Positions 27,465 to 36,437 are shown, counted from the stretch's first letter. The stretch: 44,179 nt of DNA from an uncultured Planctomycetaceae bacterium (GCA_937862885.1 CALMEE010000056.1:1-44179); one strand, 5' to 3'. Numbers and translations are program-made. The notes: generated by a model from the sequence alone, not told the origin.

Positions 27465-27824
27465 ATGCCAAAATTGACAGTTGAAGGGGGCGGGGTTTAC
27501 GAAATAGAATCGGGAAAGCGTTTGGTACTCGCGCTTACCGAGGATGCTGGCACAGACCAACTACACGCCTGCGGCGGAAACGCGCGCTGCACAACTTGCC
27601 GTGTCGAGTTTGTCGACGGTGAGCCAATGCGGATGACTCAAGCTGAAAAAGACTGTTTGCAAGCCCGCGGCGTGTCTGAAGTCCGACTCAGCTGCCAAAT
27701 TTTGTGCGACCATGATATGACTGTCCGAGTGATCAGTCGACTCGCCGGGAGCGGGCGTTCCGATCAGGGTTCCGCGGTGAATCCAGCGGTAACTCCCGAA
27801 CCGATCTGGGTTGATCGATCTTAA
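27465..27824 (+). CDS. 2Fe-2S ferredoxin
   Basis: A small electron carrier (119 residues) of the adrenodoxin/plant-type class. The cluster ligands are plain: C36, C42 and C45 (C-x5-C-x2-C in HACGGNARCTTCRVEF) and C77 in RLSCQIL. The ATG at 27465 has an AGGAAG ribosome site seven bases upstream; an earlier ATG at 27411 is unlikely. The C-terminus is a short Pro-rich, low-complexity tail. The partner enzyme is not identified by the context. Confidence 0.9.
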   Translation: MPKLTVEGGGVYEIESGKRLVLALTEDAGTDQLHACGGNARCTTCRVEFVDGEPMRMTQAEKDCLQARGVSEVRLSCQILCDHDMTVRVISRLAGSGRSDQGSAVNPAVTPEPIWVDRS

Positions 27825-27838
27825 CGGCTTTCGGGCTC

Positions 27839-27855
27839 AAATTGGGGCAATTTTT
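27839..27855 (+). terminator. Possible weak terminator after the ferredoxin gene
   Basis: AAATTG, a three-base GGG loop, then CAATTT running into further T residues lies 14 bases after the ferredoxin stop. The AT-rich stem makes it weak, but position and T run fit an intrinsic terminator. Confidence 0.35.
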
Positions 27856-27882
27856 GACGTGCAATTGATGGTTTGAACGTGG

Positions 27883-28158
27883 TTAGTTGTCCGGCGAACT
27901 GGCTAGTTTGAAGCTTAAGCCCTGGACAAATGCCTTGAAATCGACGATACTTAGAGCCAACAAAACGATGATTGTTTCGGCCAATGAGTCAGTAGCATCG
28001 TCGTAACGTCGATACCTTTCCCGGAAACAAGGTAACTTCTGGTAAGAGGCTGGGTCGTCTTTTGCCCCAATCAGCGCTGCTTTGAAATAGAGCGCGCCGC
28101 TCGCCCCAATGGGCGACCGTTCGCTCAACCAAGTCGCAGTGTCATCCTTATGTGACAC
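27883..28158 (-). pseudogene. IS5-type transposase remnant (C-terminal part)
   Basis: The minus strand encodes up to 91 residues with a KLPCFRERYRRYDDATDSLA segment followed by a hydrophobic helix. This resembles the conserved C-terminus of IS5-type DDE transposases (KLKxFRRIATRYDKTAxSFLAxVHLAAI). The usual preceding VERFF motif is replaced by unrelated sequence (PASYQ), the frame opens with GTG without a ribosome site, and the catalytic DDE region is absent. I infer a decayed insertion-sequence fragment. No terminal repeats are visible. Confidence 0.45.
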
Positions 28159-28264
28159 GATTCACGCGATTGTTGACGCGGTGTAGCGATGCAAGCCTGA
28201 GTTATACGAGCGAAAGTCGCTCAAGAAGTACTGATCACTGTTGAATATTGGACACTTATAACAC

Positions 28265-28537
28265 ATGCCAAATACAAAGAGCGCAGCAAAACGTTTAAAG
28301 CAGAATGTCGACCGCCGTTCGCGAAATCGATCTGTAAAGTCTGAATTGAAAACACACGTTAAGAAAGTCGCGTCTTCGGTGTCCTCGGGAGATGTCCCGA
28401 AGGCTGAAGAAGAATATAAAGTTACGGCCAAGCGACTTGACCAAGCCAGTAGCAAAGGCGTGATTCACCCGAACAAGTCGGCTCGTTTAAAGTCGCGACT
28501 GCAAAAGAAAATCAAGACCGCCAAACAATCCGGTTAA
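28265..28537 (+). CDS. rpsT: 30S ribosomal protein S20
   Basis: S20 binds 16S rRNA in the lower body of the small ribosomal subunit. The 90 residues have the typical basic helical start (NTKSAAKRLKQNVDRRSRNRSVKSELKTHVKK) and the conserved end (GVIHPNKSARLKSRLQKKI). No Shine-Dalgarno sequence is seen before the ATG, and the leader is AT-rich. It converges with the pseudouridine synthase gene 44 bases further on. Confidence 0.95.
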   Translation: MPNTKSAAKRLKQNVDRRSRNRSVKSELKTHVKKVASSVSSGDVPKAEEEYKVTAKRLDQASSKGVIHPNKSARLKSRLQKKIKTAKQSG

Positions 28538-28581
28538 GCAATCGATTGGGACTCGTTTGCTCGATATCCGTTTGCGGCCGA

Positions 28582-29724
28582 TTATTTGCTTTGCCGGCGC
28601 GAATTGCTTTTGCGTCCCCGCGCGCTGGCCGCTCGCTGGTTTGTCGAGCGAGATTGGAACTTGCCGCTTTTGGCTGAGGCAGTGACACCGGTAGAGCCGA
28701 ACCGATTCTTCTTGGCCGTGCGGCTGTTGTTCGTCGAACCTGTTGCGCGTTTAACATGGCCGGATGACTTTTTGCCTTGGGGCACTCGGCCCTCTTTGGC
28801 TGAGTGGAACCCTCGTGCCCCGCTGCCTGATTCTTGGCCTCGCGACTTTGAATTGCCCTTGGACTTTGGGACTCCAGACTTCTTGAACAATTGGGTTGAG
28901 CGGTCACGTTTTGATTTCGTCTTGCCGGGGGAGCGCGGCTGTTTTTCAACTGTCGATTTGGGCATTTCCGCATGCGGTTTTATTCGCGGCTTGTTCACTG
29001 TGGGACGCGATCGGGGCATCGCCGTAAGTTGTTGAATATCGTCGGGCCCGAGTTCTCGAAAGGCACCGACGGGCAAGGCACCCAAGCGAAATGACCCGAT
29101 GGCGATTCGTTTTAGCTGCAAGACTTTGTGGCCAATTCGAGCCAGCATCCGACGAATTTCTCGATTGCGGCCTTCAGTCAGAACCATCTCCAATTCAGCC
29201 GCATGCTTGAGTGACCGCTTGATGCGAATATGTTGAACTCTAACCAAGGCCTCAGCCAAATAGATTCCTTTCCGTAACTGAGCGATCTTCTCGGGATCAG
29301 GAACCCCAGCGACTTTGACAACGTAGGTCTTGTGAATTCCAAATTTGGGATGGGTAAGGCGATTCGCTAATTCGCCATCGTTCGTCACAATCAGTAAACC
29401 CTCACTATGTTGATCCAACCGACCGACATTGTAGATTCGCTGGGCCGAAGGGATCAAATCGACAACCCGGATTCGCCCTTGTGGGTCTTTGGCTGTCGAC
29501 AATACTCCAGGTGGCTTATTGAGGGCAAAATATCGTTTCTTCTCCGGCTTGACTTTTTGACCATCGACGACCACAGTCTGCAATTCGGGATCGACCTTTG
29601 TACCCAACGATTCGACCACACGATCGTCAACCGTTACACGACCTTCAAGGATTAGCGACTCACACGCGCGACGACTGCCGAATCCAGCTTGAGCTAAGAA
29701 TTTTTGTAAACGTAACGGGTCCAT
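28582..29724 (-). CDS. Pseudouridine synthase (RsuA/RluB family) with long basic tail
   Basis: This enzyme converts uridine to pseudouridine in rRNA. The first 240 residues are a complete RsuA/RluB-type enzyme: an S4 RNA-binding domain (RLQKFLAQAGFGSRRACE, 5-22), YFALNKPPGVLST, the catalytic GRLDQHSEGLLIVTNDGEL (Asp104), and the late EGRNREIRRMLARIGHKV. The last 140 residues (about 240-380) are a low-complexity tail rich in Lys, Arg, Ser and Gly that probably binds RNA and is disordered. I chose the ATG at 29724 because upstream codons are unlike the family. RluB or RsuA identity (23S or 16S) cannot be decided from the sequence. Confidence 0.88.
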   Translation of the reverse strand: MDPLRLQKFLAQAGFGSRRACESLILEGRVTVDDRVVESLGTKVDPELQTVVVDGQKVKPEKKRYFALNKPPGVLSTAKDPQGRIRVVDLIPSAQRIYNVGRLDQHSEGLLIVTNDGELANRLTHPKFGIHKTYVVKVAGVPDPEKIAQLRKGIYLAEALVRVQHIRIKRSLKHAAELEMVLTEGRNREIRRMLARIGHKVLQLKRIAIGSFRLGALPVGAFRELGPDDIQQLTAMPRSRPTVNKPRIKPHAEMPKSTVEKQPRSPGKTKSKRDRSTQLFKKSGVPKSKGNSKSRGQESGSGARGFHSAKEGRVPQGKKSSGHVKRATGSTNNSRTAKKNRFGSTGVTASAKSGKFQSRSTNQRAASARGRKSNSRRQSK

Positions 29725-29992
29725 GATTTGTATTTTCTGAAAATCGTGTTGAGGATTGTCCAACCATTCAAAATACAATGGCAATCTTAAGTCCGATAGT
29801 CGAAACTCAGCGAATTCTGAGCCAGTTTGTGGAGAGCTGCCGACAACGAGTATTGAAGTTCCTGAACCGGCGATTAATGGAGTCGTCGATACGTCCGCCC
29901 GCGAAGCAATTGAGCCACAACCCAACTACCGCAAGTCTCGCGCAACGCCGCTAATCGAAAATTCGCTCCGAGGAAACGAGCGGCAACCAGCA

Positions 29993-30631
29993 CTAATCGT
30001 AGCCAATCCGTGCGAGCTTGTGTGTGCGCTTTTGGATGTTGCTGAGCATGGTATTTTCCAAAGAATAATCGCGCCCCATCGGAATCCAACCCCTTTCGCG
30101 CGGAGCGTAATCATCTTGCAGATTGTCGATGTCAATCGAGTTGTCAAAGCGCGAGTACTTTCCACTGACCCCCGACAATAACGGTTGCGGAAGATCCTCC
30201 AATTCTTTGTAGACCTTCACGTCAATCAGATATGAATTTTCGGCCGGGATAACGCGTACCCGCGCGAATCGGCGAACCGTCTGCAGCGTGGCATGTGCAA
30301 GTTCAAAACCTGGAGTGGAATCGCGTCGCCATGGTTCGAGTGCCGTTGCGCCGATGCGCGGTTGCGTTTCAATCCAACCCTCAGTCAGAATATCCTCTAG
30401 CAACCGCACACGTTCTTCACGAATAATGCGAAAGTAGTTGCCGACTTCATCAGATACCGTATCCATCACCTCGTCTCGTGACAACATCGGAACCGGTAGT
30501 GGATTTGCCAAAGGCCCAAAGTCGATCGGTGCTTCATCGGGCATCGGCTGTGGTTGCAATCCGTGACAACTGGTCAGCACGATTGTGCCGATAAGCAACA
30601 AACCAGTAAGTTTATGGCGTATTCTGCTCAT
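29993..30631 (-). CDS. Lipoprotein of unknown function
   Basis: A 212-residue protein with a lipoprotein signal: a basic start, hydrophobic stretch and LTSC lipobox near residue 22. After a short Pro-rich segment comes a folded part with a helical DTVSDEVGNYFRIIREERVRLLEDIL and a later beta-rich region (FARVRVIPAENSYLIDVKVYKELED). The second half, with a strand pair followed by an acidic DSIDIDNLQDD stretch and an RGWIPMGRD motif, resembles proteins annotated only as hypothetical in planctomycetes. It probably sits in a membrane facing the periplasm. The downstream neighbour, after a gap, is the pseudouridine synthase gene. Confidence 0.7.
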   Translation of the reverse strand: MSRIRHKLTGLLLIGTIVLTSCHGLQPQPMPDEAPIDFGPLANPLPVPMLSRDEVMDTVSDEVGNYFRIIREERVRLLEDILTEGWIETQPRIGATALEPWRRDSTPGFELAHATLQTVRRFARVRVIPAENSYLIDVKVYKELEDLPQPLLSGVSGKYSRFDNSIDIDNLQDDYAPRERGWIPMGRDYSLENTMLSNIQKRTHKLARIGYD

Positions 30632-31007
30632 GAGGATTCAGACTAAATTCTCCAGCCCGCCAACCGCGGAAGTTCGCCTTCATTTCAAACGTTGATTGAA
30701 ACTTCTGATTATCAACTGACAGCGAAAAGGCGCAGATCCAAAGATTTGAACGTCGTGGCACACACTCAATCGCCGGGCTACGCGCGCCGTTTCCGTTGCA
30801 ATTTCAATGCAATGTCTTGGCGTGAAAAGGCTGGGGAGTGTCCTCGAAGTTGGCTTTGCGAACAAGTCGAGTTTTTTAGCTAGCAATTTGCCGACCAAGA
30901 GTCGCTTAACCCTGAAATACAATCACTCAGCTTTAGTCGACGATGATTCGTCGGCAGAACGACGAGTCGGCGGAGTTGCCCACCGGATAGAAGCGTTCGG
31001 CCACATT
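30632..31007. other. Intergenic region
   Basis: Between apgM and the lipoprotein gene, both minus strand. A six-pair hairpin (TCGTCG, loop, CGACGA) occurs at 30948-30965, about 43 bases past the apgM stop, without a T run. It could help end apgM transcription. No gene is supported. Confidence 0.35.
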
Positions 31008-32219
31008 TTATGCACCGAATTTGTTCAAACGGCGAGCGTTAGCCAATGCGAAAGTCATCAAATACTTGGCTTCGAATTGTCCTAATCCTCCCATCAGGGC
31101 CTCGGTTTCGCTGAAAGCCAGGCAACGATCGGGTCGGCAACAATCGGAAGCCAACAGTGTCGGCACTGGGTGCCAACTATGACTGCACAAGTAAGCAGGC
31201 GTGCTGTGATCTCCGGTAACAATCAAGACATCTGGAGACAACGCTTCGATTGCGGGTATCGCTCGATCCAACTTTTCAATTTGCTCGACTTTGGCCGCAA
31301 AATTTCCATCTTCGCCAGTGCTATCCGTGTATTTATGGTGCAGGAAGAAAAAGTCGTATTCTTGCCAATAGCGTTGCATCAAGTCGATCTGCGCCGACAG
31401 AGTTTCCGGATTTCCCAGCACGGTCATCCCCACGAGACGTGCGAGCCCTTTGTACATCGGATACACGGCTACCGCCGCCGCACGTAAACCGTAGACCTCA
31501 GCATAACTGGGGAGTTCCGGCCGCGCGGCAAAACCACGCATGGTGAGGCCGTTGGCGTTAGTTTGGTCAGCCAGCAATTCACGTGCTTGTCGGATAAACT
31601 CTGCCGCCACCTGGGCCGTGCGCTGGCTCGCTTCATCCAACGCTTGCGGTTCAAGCGGTGCTTTGCCAGTCGCCTGCGGATCGGTATCGGCGACATGACC
31701 ACTAAGCCCCTTGCCCCGGAAGACGACCACAAAACGGTGTTCCTTGACGGGCTCGACAAAGATCTCCACGCCCCGAACTTTCACGTCACGCAGGCGGATG
31801 GCCAGCTCCGCACTCTTTGCCGACTCAATCCGCCCTGCGCGTCGATCAGAAATCAACCCGTTGGCGTCCAGCGTGCAAAAATTACAGCGTACTGCGACGT
31901 CGCCCGCCAAGAGTTCAAAGCCGATACCGGTCGCTTCCAGTGCTCCGCGACCAATGATGTACTTCAGCGGATCGTACCCGAAAAGACTGAGGTGCCCGGG
32001 TCCGCTTCCAGGAGAAATGCCCGGTAGTACTGGAATGCTCAAGCCGCTGATATTGGCGGCCGCCAATCGATCTAAATTCGGGGTCGCCGCCGCCTCCAAT
32101 TCAGTGGGTCCCCCAATTTCAACGGGTAGCCCCCCCAATCCATCTGCAACCACCATAACAATTTTGGACTCGTTCTTTTGATGTAATGAGCGAGTCAACT
32201 CATGAATGTCTTTCGTCAA
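31008..32219 (-). CDS. apgM: 2,3-bisphosphoglycerate-independent phosphoglycerate mutase, archaeal type
   Basis: ApgM interconverts 3- and 2-phosphoglycerate in glycolysis and belongs to the alkaline-phosphatase superfamily. The 403 residues carry KIVMVVADGLGGLP (metal-binding Asp), TPNLDRLAAAN, the GISPGSGPGHLSLFGYDP core with its phosphorylatable Ser, and YIIGRGALEATGIGF. Later come HHKYTDSTGEDGN and ILIVTGDHSTP-like VTGDHSTPAYL, which hold the remaining metal ligands. The start is TTG at 32219, decided by a strong GAGGA ribosome site about seven bases upstream. This archaeal-type enzyme is common in bacteria lacking GpmA or GpmI. pgi lies divergently upstream. Confidence 0.9.
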   Translation of the reverse strand: MTKDIHELTRSLHQKNESKIVMVVADGLGGLPVEIGGPTELEAAATPNLDRLAAANISGLSIPVLPGISPGSGPGHLSLFGYDPLKYIIGRGALEATGIGFELLAGDVAVRCNFCTLDANGLISDRRAGRIESAKSAELAIRLRDVKVRGVEIFVEPVKEHRFVVVFRGKGLSGHVADTDPQATGKAPLEPQALDEASQRTAQVAAEFIRQARELLADQTNANGLTMRGFAARPELPSYAEVYGLRAAAVAVYPMYKGLARLVGMTVLGNPETLSAQIDLMQRYWQEYDFFFLHHKYTDSTGEDGNFAAKVEQIEKLDRAIPAIEALSPDVLIVTGDHSTPAYLCSHSWHPVPTLLASDCCRPDRCLAFSETEALMGGLGQFEAKYLMTFALANARRLNKFGA

Positions 32220-32799
32220 CGCTTTTCCTCAACTGAAAAATTCTGCCGTGAACGCGTGGCTTACCACCTTGGAATGTCTTCGGCCTGCTTGGCTAGTGTA
32301 ACCCAAAATCTTATCAGACAAGAAGGCTGAATGCCTGCAAGCAGTTCATCGGTAAAAGATGTAGTTTGTACGGCCTGCGAATTTTACTTTCGCGTACTGG
32401 CAATACAAGCGGTTCACAGCCCATCTGCATCGTCAATGATTTTCTCAGTTTTAAATGTCTTCTGCCAGCCATCAAGTCGCCGCCCCTGAGAATTGAGAAT
32501 ATTCTCTGACATTCGTCGCGGCTTGTTCATCAAACCCACGATATTTGGTACGATAAGAGGGTGAAATGGATTGGCAAGAAACCGAACGAACTCTGAATGC
32601 CTAGTTGTCCGAAAGACTTGCGAAGACGTTCGAATCGTGTGGGCTGGACAATGTGTATCACAAACACAAAGTTTTCACACTGAGCCGACAACCGGAATGT
32701 CAAATCAGGTCAAATAGCGAACTCCAAACCAGAATCTTCAGGTTCGTGAATCGACAATTCAAAAGTTTTTATTTAGGTAGCCGAGTAGGATAACTCTTC
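32220..32799. other. Divergent promoter region of apgM and pgi
   Basis: This 580-base stretch separates the apgM and pgi genes, both glycolytic and divergently read, so promoters for both should lie here. It holds a perfect 12-base palindrome at 32495-32506. A short plus-strand frame (32605-32793) opens with TTG and has no motif. Confidence 0.4.
32495..32506. promoter_or_regulatory. Palindrome in the apgM-pgi intergenic region
   Basis: GAGAATATTCTC is a perfect 12-base palindrome between the two divergent glycolytic genes. It has the form of a small operator for a dimeric regulator. No regulator is adjacent, and the site is about 290 bases from either start, so the role is speculative. Confidence 0.25.
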
Positions 32800-34236
32800 A
32801 TGAATCAAGCTAAGCTATTGCGATTTGGGTTCGAGAATGTTTTTCAGACTTGTAACATCTCGACGGCAGATTGGGAGGATGTCGGCAAGCGACTAGGCTT
32901 CATCCGCCAGCAACTTTTGACGACGGAGTTAGACATCTATGCCTCGGGGGACATTCCTGAAGAACTGCAACCCTTGGACGCGGGCTTTATTCGTTTACCA
33001 GATCGCATTCTAGCTGAATACGATAGCTCGCGATCGGCAAGTGAGTTGGGGCGAATTCTTGATGCATCGCGCCGTCTGAGCGAGCAAGTCGATCGCGTGG
33101 TTGTGTTGGGAATTGGTGGATCGTATATGGGTGCCAAGGCGCTGATGGACGCTTGCACTGAGCCCTATTTCAATGAGCGCTCGCGGGCCGACCGGGGCGG
33201 GCGTCCGCGAGTCTATTTTGCCGGCAACGGTGTCGATAACGATCGAGTTCAGGGCCTTTTAGATCTTTTGCGGAAGCCTCAACGTGATGATGACGCGCGA
33301 TGGGGGTTAGTTGTGATTAGTAAGAGTGGTGGTACGTTGGAAACTGCCGTCGCTTTCCGTCAATTCTTTAACGCCTTGCGCGATTCCGTCAGCAGCGAAA
33401 ACGAACTGAGCCGCTTGATTGTTCCGATCACGGGGAAGGAAGGCAAGCTCGCCAAGTTAGCTGACGAAATCGGTTGCCAAGCTCGATTCGAGGTTCCCGA
33501 TGGAGTCGGCGGAAGGTTTTCAGTGCTATCGGCAGTTGGATTATTTCCAGCGGCCCTAATGGGATTGGATATCGTCGCATTGTTGCGCGGTGCCTGGATG
33601 TTCAATTCACACTTTGAACACGCGCCGTTCGGAAACAATCCTGTATTGGACTACGTTGCCGTGAATCATTTGCTGGAAGTAAAATCTGGTCTGGACATTC
33701 GCGTGTTGTCCGTGTGGAACGACGCTTTGGAGGCCTGCGGTTTGTGGTACGATCAATTATTGTCGGAAAGCCTCGGCAAACGGCAAAAAGGGGCCACGCC
33801 ATATACGGCAGTGAACACACGAGACTTGCATTCTCGAGCCCAACAACACCAGCAAGGTAAGAACAACAAAGTCTTTAATAATTTAGTCGTGGATTCCTGG
33901 CGCTACGACCCGCTGAGCGTGGGCAGCCTACCGTGGAATCACGACGCACTCGAGCATTTTAATGATTTCGATTTGCCAATCATTATGCAAGCAGCCATTG
34001 ATGGAACGAATGAAGCGCTGCGAGAAGACGGGCGCCCCACCACCACGATATCTCTGCCGGTGGCAGATGAAAATTCTTTGGGACAACTATTCCAAATGAT
34101 GATGCTGGCCACTGTCGTCGAAGGACGACTTTTGGGAATCAATCCTTATGGCCAACCGGGAGTTGAAAAGTATAAGAAAAACATGTTGAAGATATTGAAT
34201 GAACGAGCGAAGACAGGAGTTGTCCATGTCAATTAA
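32800..34236 (+). CDS. pgi: Glucose-6-phosphate isomerase
   Basis: Pgi interconverts glucose 6-phosphate and fructose 6-phosphate. The 478-residue protein has VVLGIGGSYMGAKALMDA (sugar-phosphate site, near 99-116), VVISKSGGTLETAVAFR, the ITGKEGKLAKLADE segment, and GGRFSVLSAVGLFPAALMG. The KRQKGATPYTAVNTRDLHSRAQQ part carries a conserved active-site stretch. The ATG at 32800 follows AGGA by nine bases. The stop overlaps the next gene by 11 bases. It is shorter than the E. coli enzyme and similar to the compact Pgi of Bacillus. Confidence 0.94.
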   Translation: MNQAKLLRFGFENVFQTCNISTADWEDVGKRLGFIRQQLLTTELDIYASGDIPEELQPLDAGFIRLPDRILAEYDSSRSASELGRILDASRRLSEQVDRVVVLGIGGSYMGAKALMDACTEPYFNERSRADRGGRPRVYFAGNGVDNDRVQGLLDLLRKPQRDDDARWGLVVISKSGGTLETAVAFRQFFNALRDSVSSENELSRLIVPITGKEGKLAKLADEIGCQARFEVPDGVGGRFSVLSAVGLFPAALMGLDIVALLRGAWMFNSHFEHAPFGNNPVLDYVAVNHLLEVKSGLDIRVLSVWNDALEACGLWYDQLLSESLGKRQKGATPYTAVNTRDLHSRAQQHQQGKNNKVFNNLVVDSWRYDPLSVGSLPWNHDALEHFNDFDLPIIMQAAIDGTNEALREDGRPTTTISLPVADENSLGQLFQMMMLATVVEGRLLGINPYGQPGVEKYKKNMLKILNERAKTGVVHVN

Positions 34237-34912
34237 GCTAACTTGGTTCGGGCACGCGACATGGATGCTCAGCACGACTCGGCATCGGATTTTGATTGAT
34301 CCGTTTTTCGAACAGAATCCAAGCTGCAGCACGGATCCCGCTGATGTCGAGGCCGATTTCATCGTAGTTTCTCATGGGCACTTTGACCATGTTGCCGATT
34401 GCGCCGCGATCGCCAACCGATTGAACATCCCTGTTCTCGCCAACTTCGAGATTGCGACTTGGCTGGAAAAAGAGCACGCAGTCAAACATTGTATTGGCAT
34501 GAACGTGGGGGGTAAAACCGAACAGGAGTTCGGGAGCCTTAAATTGACACCCGCACTGCATAGCTCGCAGTTGCCGGATGGCTCCTATGGCGGCGTGGCC
34601 GCCGGATTGCTCTTCCGGGTAGACAATCTCGATTTCTATTTTGCTTGCGATACCGCTCTTTTCTCTGATATGAAATTGATTGGTGAAATTGGATTAGAAG
34701 TCGCGATTTTACCGATTGGAGACGTATACACCATGGGAATTGAAGACAGCGTCACCGCTACCCAATGGCTAAAGCCAAGAATTGTCTTTCCTACGCACTA
34801 CAACACGTGGCCGCCCATCGCGCAAGATGCCAACGAATGGGCCGATTTTGTGCGCGGGCGAACAGGGGCGAAGCCGGTTGTGCTTCAACCAGGCGAAACG
34901 TACGAGATTTAA
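34226..34912 (+). CDS. UPF0173 metal-dependent hydrolase
   Basis: This 228-residue protein has a metallo-beta-lactamase fold. It carries the metal motif HGHFDH (H50, H52, D54, H55), an early LTWFGHATWML strand, IDPFF, and late ILPIGDVYTMG and VFPTHYNTWPP with further ligands. All are typical of the UPF0173 family, whose substrate is unknown. The ATG at 34226 follows AGGAG and overlaps the pgi stop by 11 bases, so translation is coupled to pgi. Whether it acts on a sugar phosphate is only a guess from context. Confidence 0.9.
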   Translation: MSIKLTWFGHATWMLSTTRHRILIDPFFEQNPSCSTDPADVEADFIVVSHGHFDHVADCAAIANRLNIPVLANFEIATWLEKEHAVKHCIGMNVGGKTEQEFGSLKLTPALHSSQLPDGSYGGVAAGLLFRVDNLDFYFACDTALFSDMKLIGEIGLEVAILPIGDVYTMGIEDSVTATQWLKPRIVFPTHYNTWPPIAQDANEWADFVRGRTGAKPVVLQPGETYEI

Positions 34913-34985
34913 CAACGCTGCCAACACCTCTACTGGTTGCATTCTTAAATCTCCAACGAAACAACAACCATCGGGATCAGAAACC

Positions 34986-36005
34986 ATGTTGAAAATCAAA
35001 ACTTCGAATTCGATCAGTTCGTGGCTTCTGTACATGGCGTTGTGCTCATGCAGCGTTGTCTTGAGCAGCGGTCAGCCCGCGATTGCTCAAACGGAACCGC
35101 TAAAGTTGCGTTGGCAGTTCACTCAAGGTGAAGTGTACGAAGTTGAATTAAAGCAAAAATCGACAACGTCATCGGAAGCCAATAACCGCAGGATCACAAA
35201 CGATCAAGAAGTTGACGTTTGGTTGGAATGGGAAATCGACATCGTCGAACCAACTCAAACAAGAATGACTTGGAAGTACAAGCGAATTCGCTCACGCAGT
35301 TCGTCCGTCAGCATTCGCACTCAAGAGCGGACCAGTGAATCGCCCATACCGACCGTGATCGAATTTGATACTGTCGAAGACCGGCCATCCGATAGTACAT
35401 CAGCGGCCCTGCATCGAAGTGCCATGCAGTTCATCGACCAACCATTCCGCGTCACGATGAGCAATCAAGGTGAGGTGACGGGCGTCTCAATTCCCGAAGA
35501 GACGTTAGAGTCGTTGCGAAAAATGCCAGGAACCATGCGGATTCGCTCGCTGATGACAGAAGAGGGAATCAAAGATGTTTTCGGCAGAACCGCCATCTTG
35601 CTTCCAACGGATCCAATGGAGCCAGGACACACATGGAAAGAAAGTCGGTCATTTGAGATTCCCTTGGGCACGATCGCTCAAGACACGACTTACGAATTTG
35701 TGGGGAACCAGCCAGATTCCCCCGCAGGCCACCAGTTGATTCGTGCAACGTCGCATTCGGCATTTCGCGCATCAGGGGATGACGGCTCGCCGCAATTGGA
35801 AATCAAATCTCAGTCGTCAAATGGTGAAATTTGGTTTGATTCAGACCAAGGGCGTGTGGCAAGTGCCTTGATTTCCGCCGAGATGCAAACAGTCTCCCCT
35901 TATCGTGATACCGAAATCAAAGGGTCGATGAGTACTCAAATCAGCTTAAGAGCCTATCTCAAAAGGGGGCAGACCCTCTCCGGCGAGGAGACTAAAAGTC
36001 GATAA
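34986..36005 (+). CDS. Exported protein, DUF6263-like
   Basis: A 339-residue secreted protein with a signal peptide ending near QPAIAQ. The mature part is beta-rich: LKLRWQFTQGEVYEVELKQKS at the start (given by position 37-57), an EVDVWLEWEIDIVEPTQT segment, RMTWKYKRIRSR, and late TWKESRSFEIPLG and GEIWFDSDQGRVASA. The pattern of a 'W/F-x-F-x-G-x-x-Y' opening followed by matched strands fits the DUF6263 group, which has no known activity. The ATG at 34986 comes 73 bases after the UPF0173 stop, with GGGA upstream, so the gene may be read from the same transcript. Confidence 0.65.
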   Translation: MLKIKTSNSISSWLLYMALCSCSVVLSSGQPAIAQTEPLKLRWQFTQGEVYEVELKQKSTTSSEANNRRITNDQEVDVWLEWEIDIVEPTQTRMTWKYKRIRSRSSSVSIRTQERTSESPIPTVIEFDTVEDRPSDSTSAALHRSAMQFIDQPFRVTMSNQGEVTGVSIPEETLESLRKMPGTMRIRSLMTEEGIKDVFGRTAILLPTDPMEPGHTWKESRSFEIPLGTIAQDTTYEFVGNQPDSPAGHQLIRATSHSAFRASGDDGSPQLEIKSQSSNGEIWFDSDQGRVASALISAEMQTVSPYRDTEIKGSMSTQISLRAYLKRGQTLSGEETKSR

Positions 36006-36119
36006 TTCTTGCATTGCCTCCAAAGGGTTTGACCCCATTTGGAATCGGCATGCATCAATTGCGTTCACCGAGGCAAGCCAATTATTGCAACCAGTTCACC
36101 ACGCGCGATATCCAGCCGC

Positions 36120-36437
36120 TCACGTTTTTTTGGGGACTGCGACCTCGATTTGATCTCCCACGACGCGCACGCTGAAACAAGTTGTCTTGACCCGCGGGCT
36201 CTCCATCCAGGTTCCATCGCGCACATCGAACCGCCAGGCATGCAGGGGGCACGTAACCACACAGTCCTCTAGATGCCCTGTGGATAAACTTACGCCCATA
36301 TGCGGGCAACGATCATCGATGGCATAAAACGTTCCGGCGACATTGAAGATGGCGACGACATACCTATCCACATGAAATGACCGTCCCTCCCCTTCAGGAA
36401 TCTCTGTCGTCTTGCAAACTGGTTGATATTCGTGCAT
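36120..36437 (-). CDS. Rieske [2Fe-2S] protein (NirD/ferredoxin-like)
   Basis: A small soluble Rieske protein of 105 residues. The ligands are C44-x-H46 in DDRCPHMGVSLS and C63-x2-H66 in VVTCPLHAWRFD. The C-x-H-x16-C-x2-H spacing and short length match NirD-like or dioxygenase-ferredoxin-type Rieske proteins, which carry electrons to an oxygenase or reductase. No oxygenase or reductase partner is in the window. ATG at 36437. Confidence 0.9.
   Translation of the reverse strand: MHEYQPVCKTTEIPEGEGRSFHVDRYVVAIFNVAGTFYAIDDRCPHMGVSLSTGHLEDCVVTCPLHAWRFDVRDGTWMESPRVKTTCFSVRVVGDQIEVAVPKKT

Larger units (their letters stand above)
27825..28264. other. Intergenic region holding a transposase remnant
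   Basis: Between the ferredoxin gene and rpsT the sequence holds the weak terminator at 27839-27855, the IS5-like remnant at 27883-28158, and about 100 bases of leader for rpsT. No other gene is supported. Confidence 0.45.

Noticed and set aside
28586..29035. Plus-strand open frame opposite the tail of the pseudouridine synthase
   Set aside because: It mirrors the low-complexity Lys/Arg/Ser tail; the residue mix reflects the repeat-like DNA, not a protein.
32605..32793. Short plus-strand frame before pgi
   Set aside because: TTG start, no ribosome site, no motif; it lies in the pgi leader.
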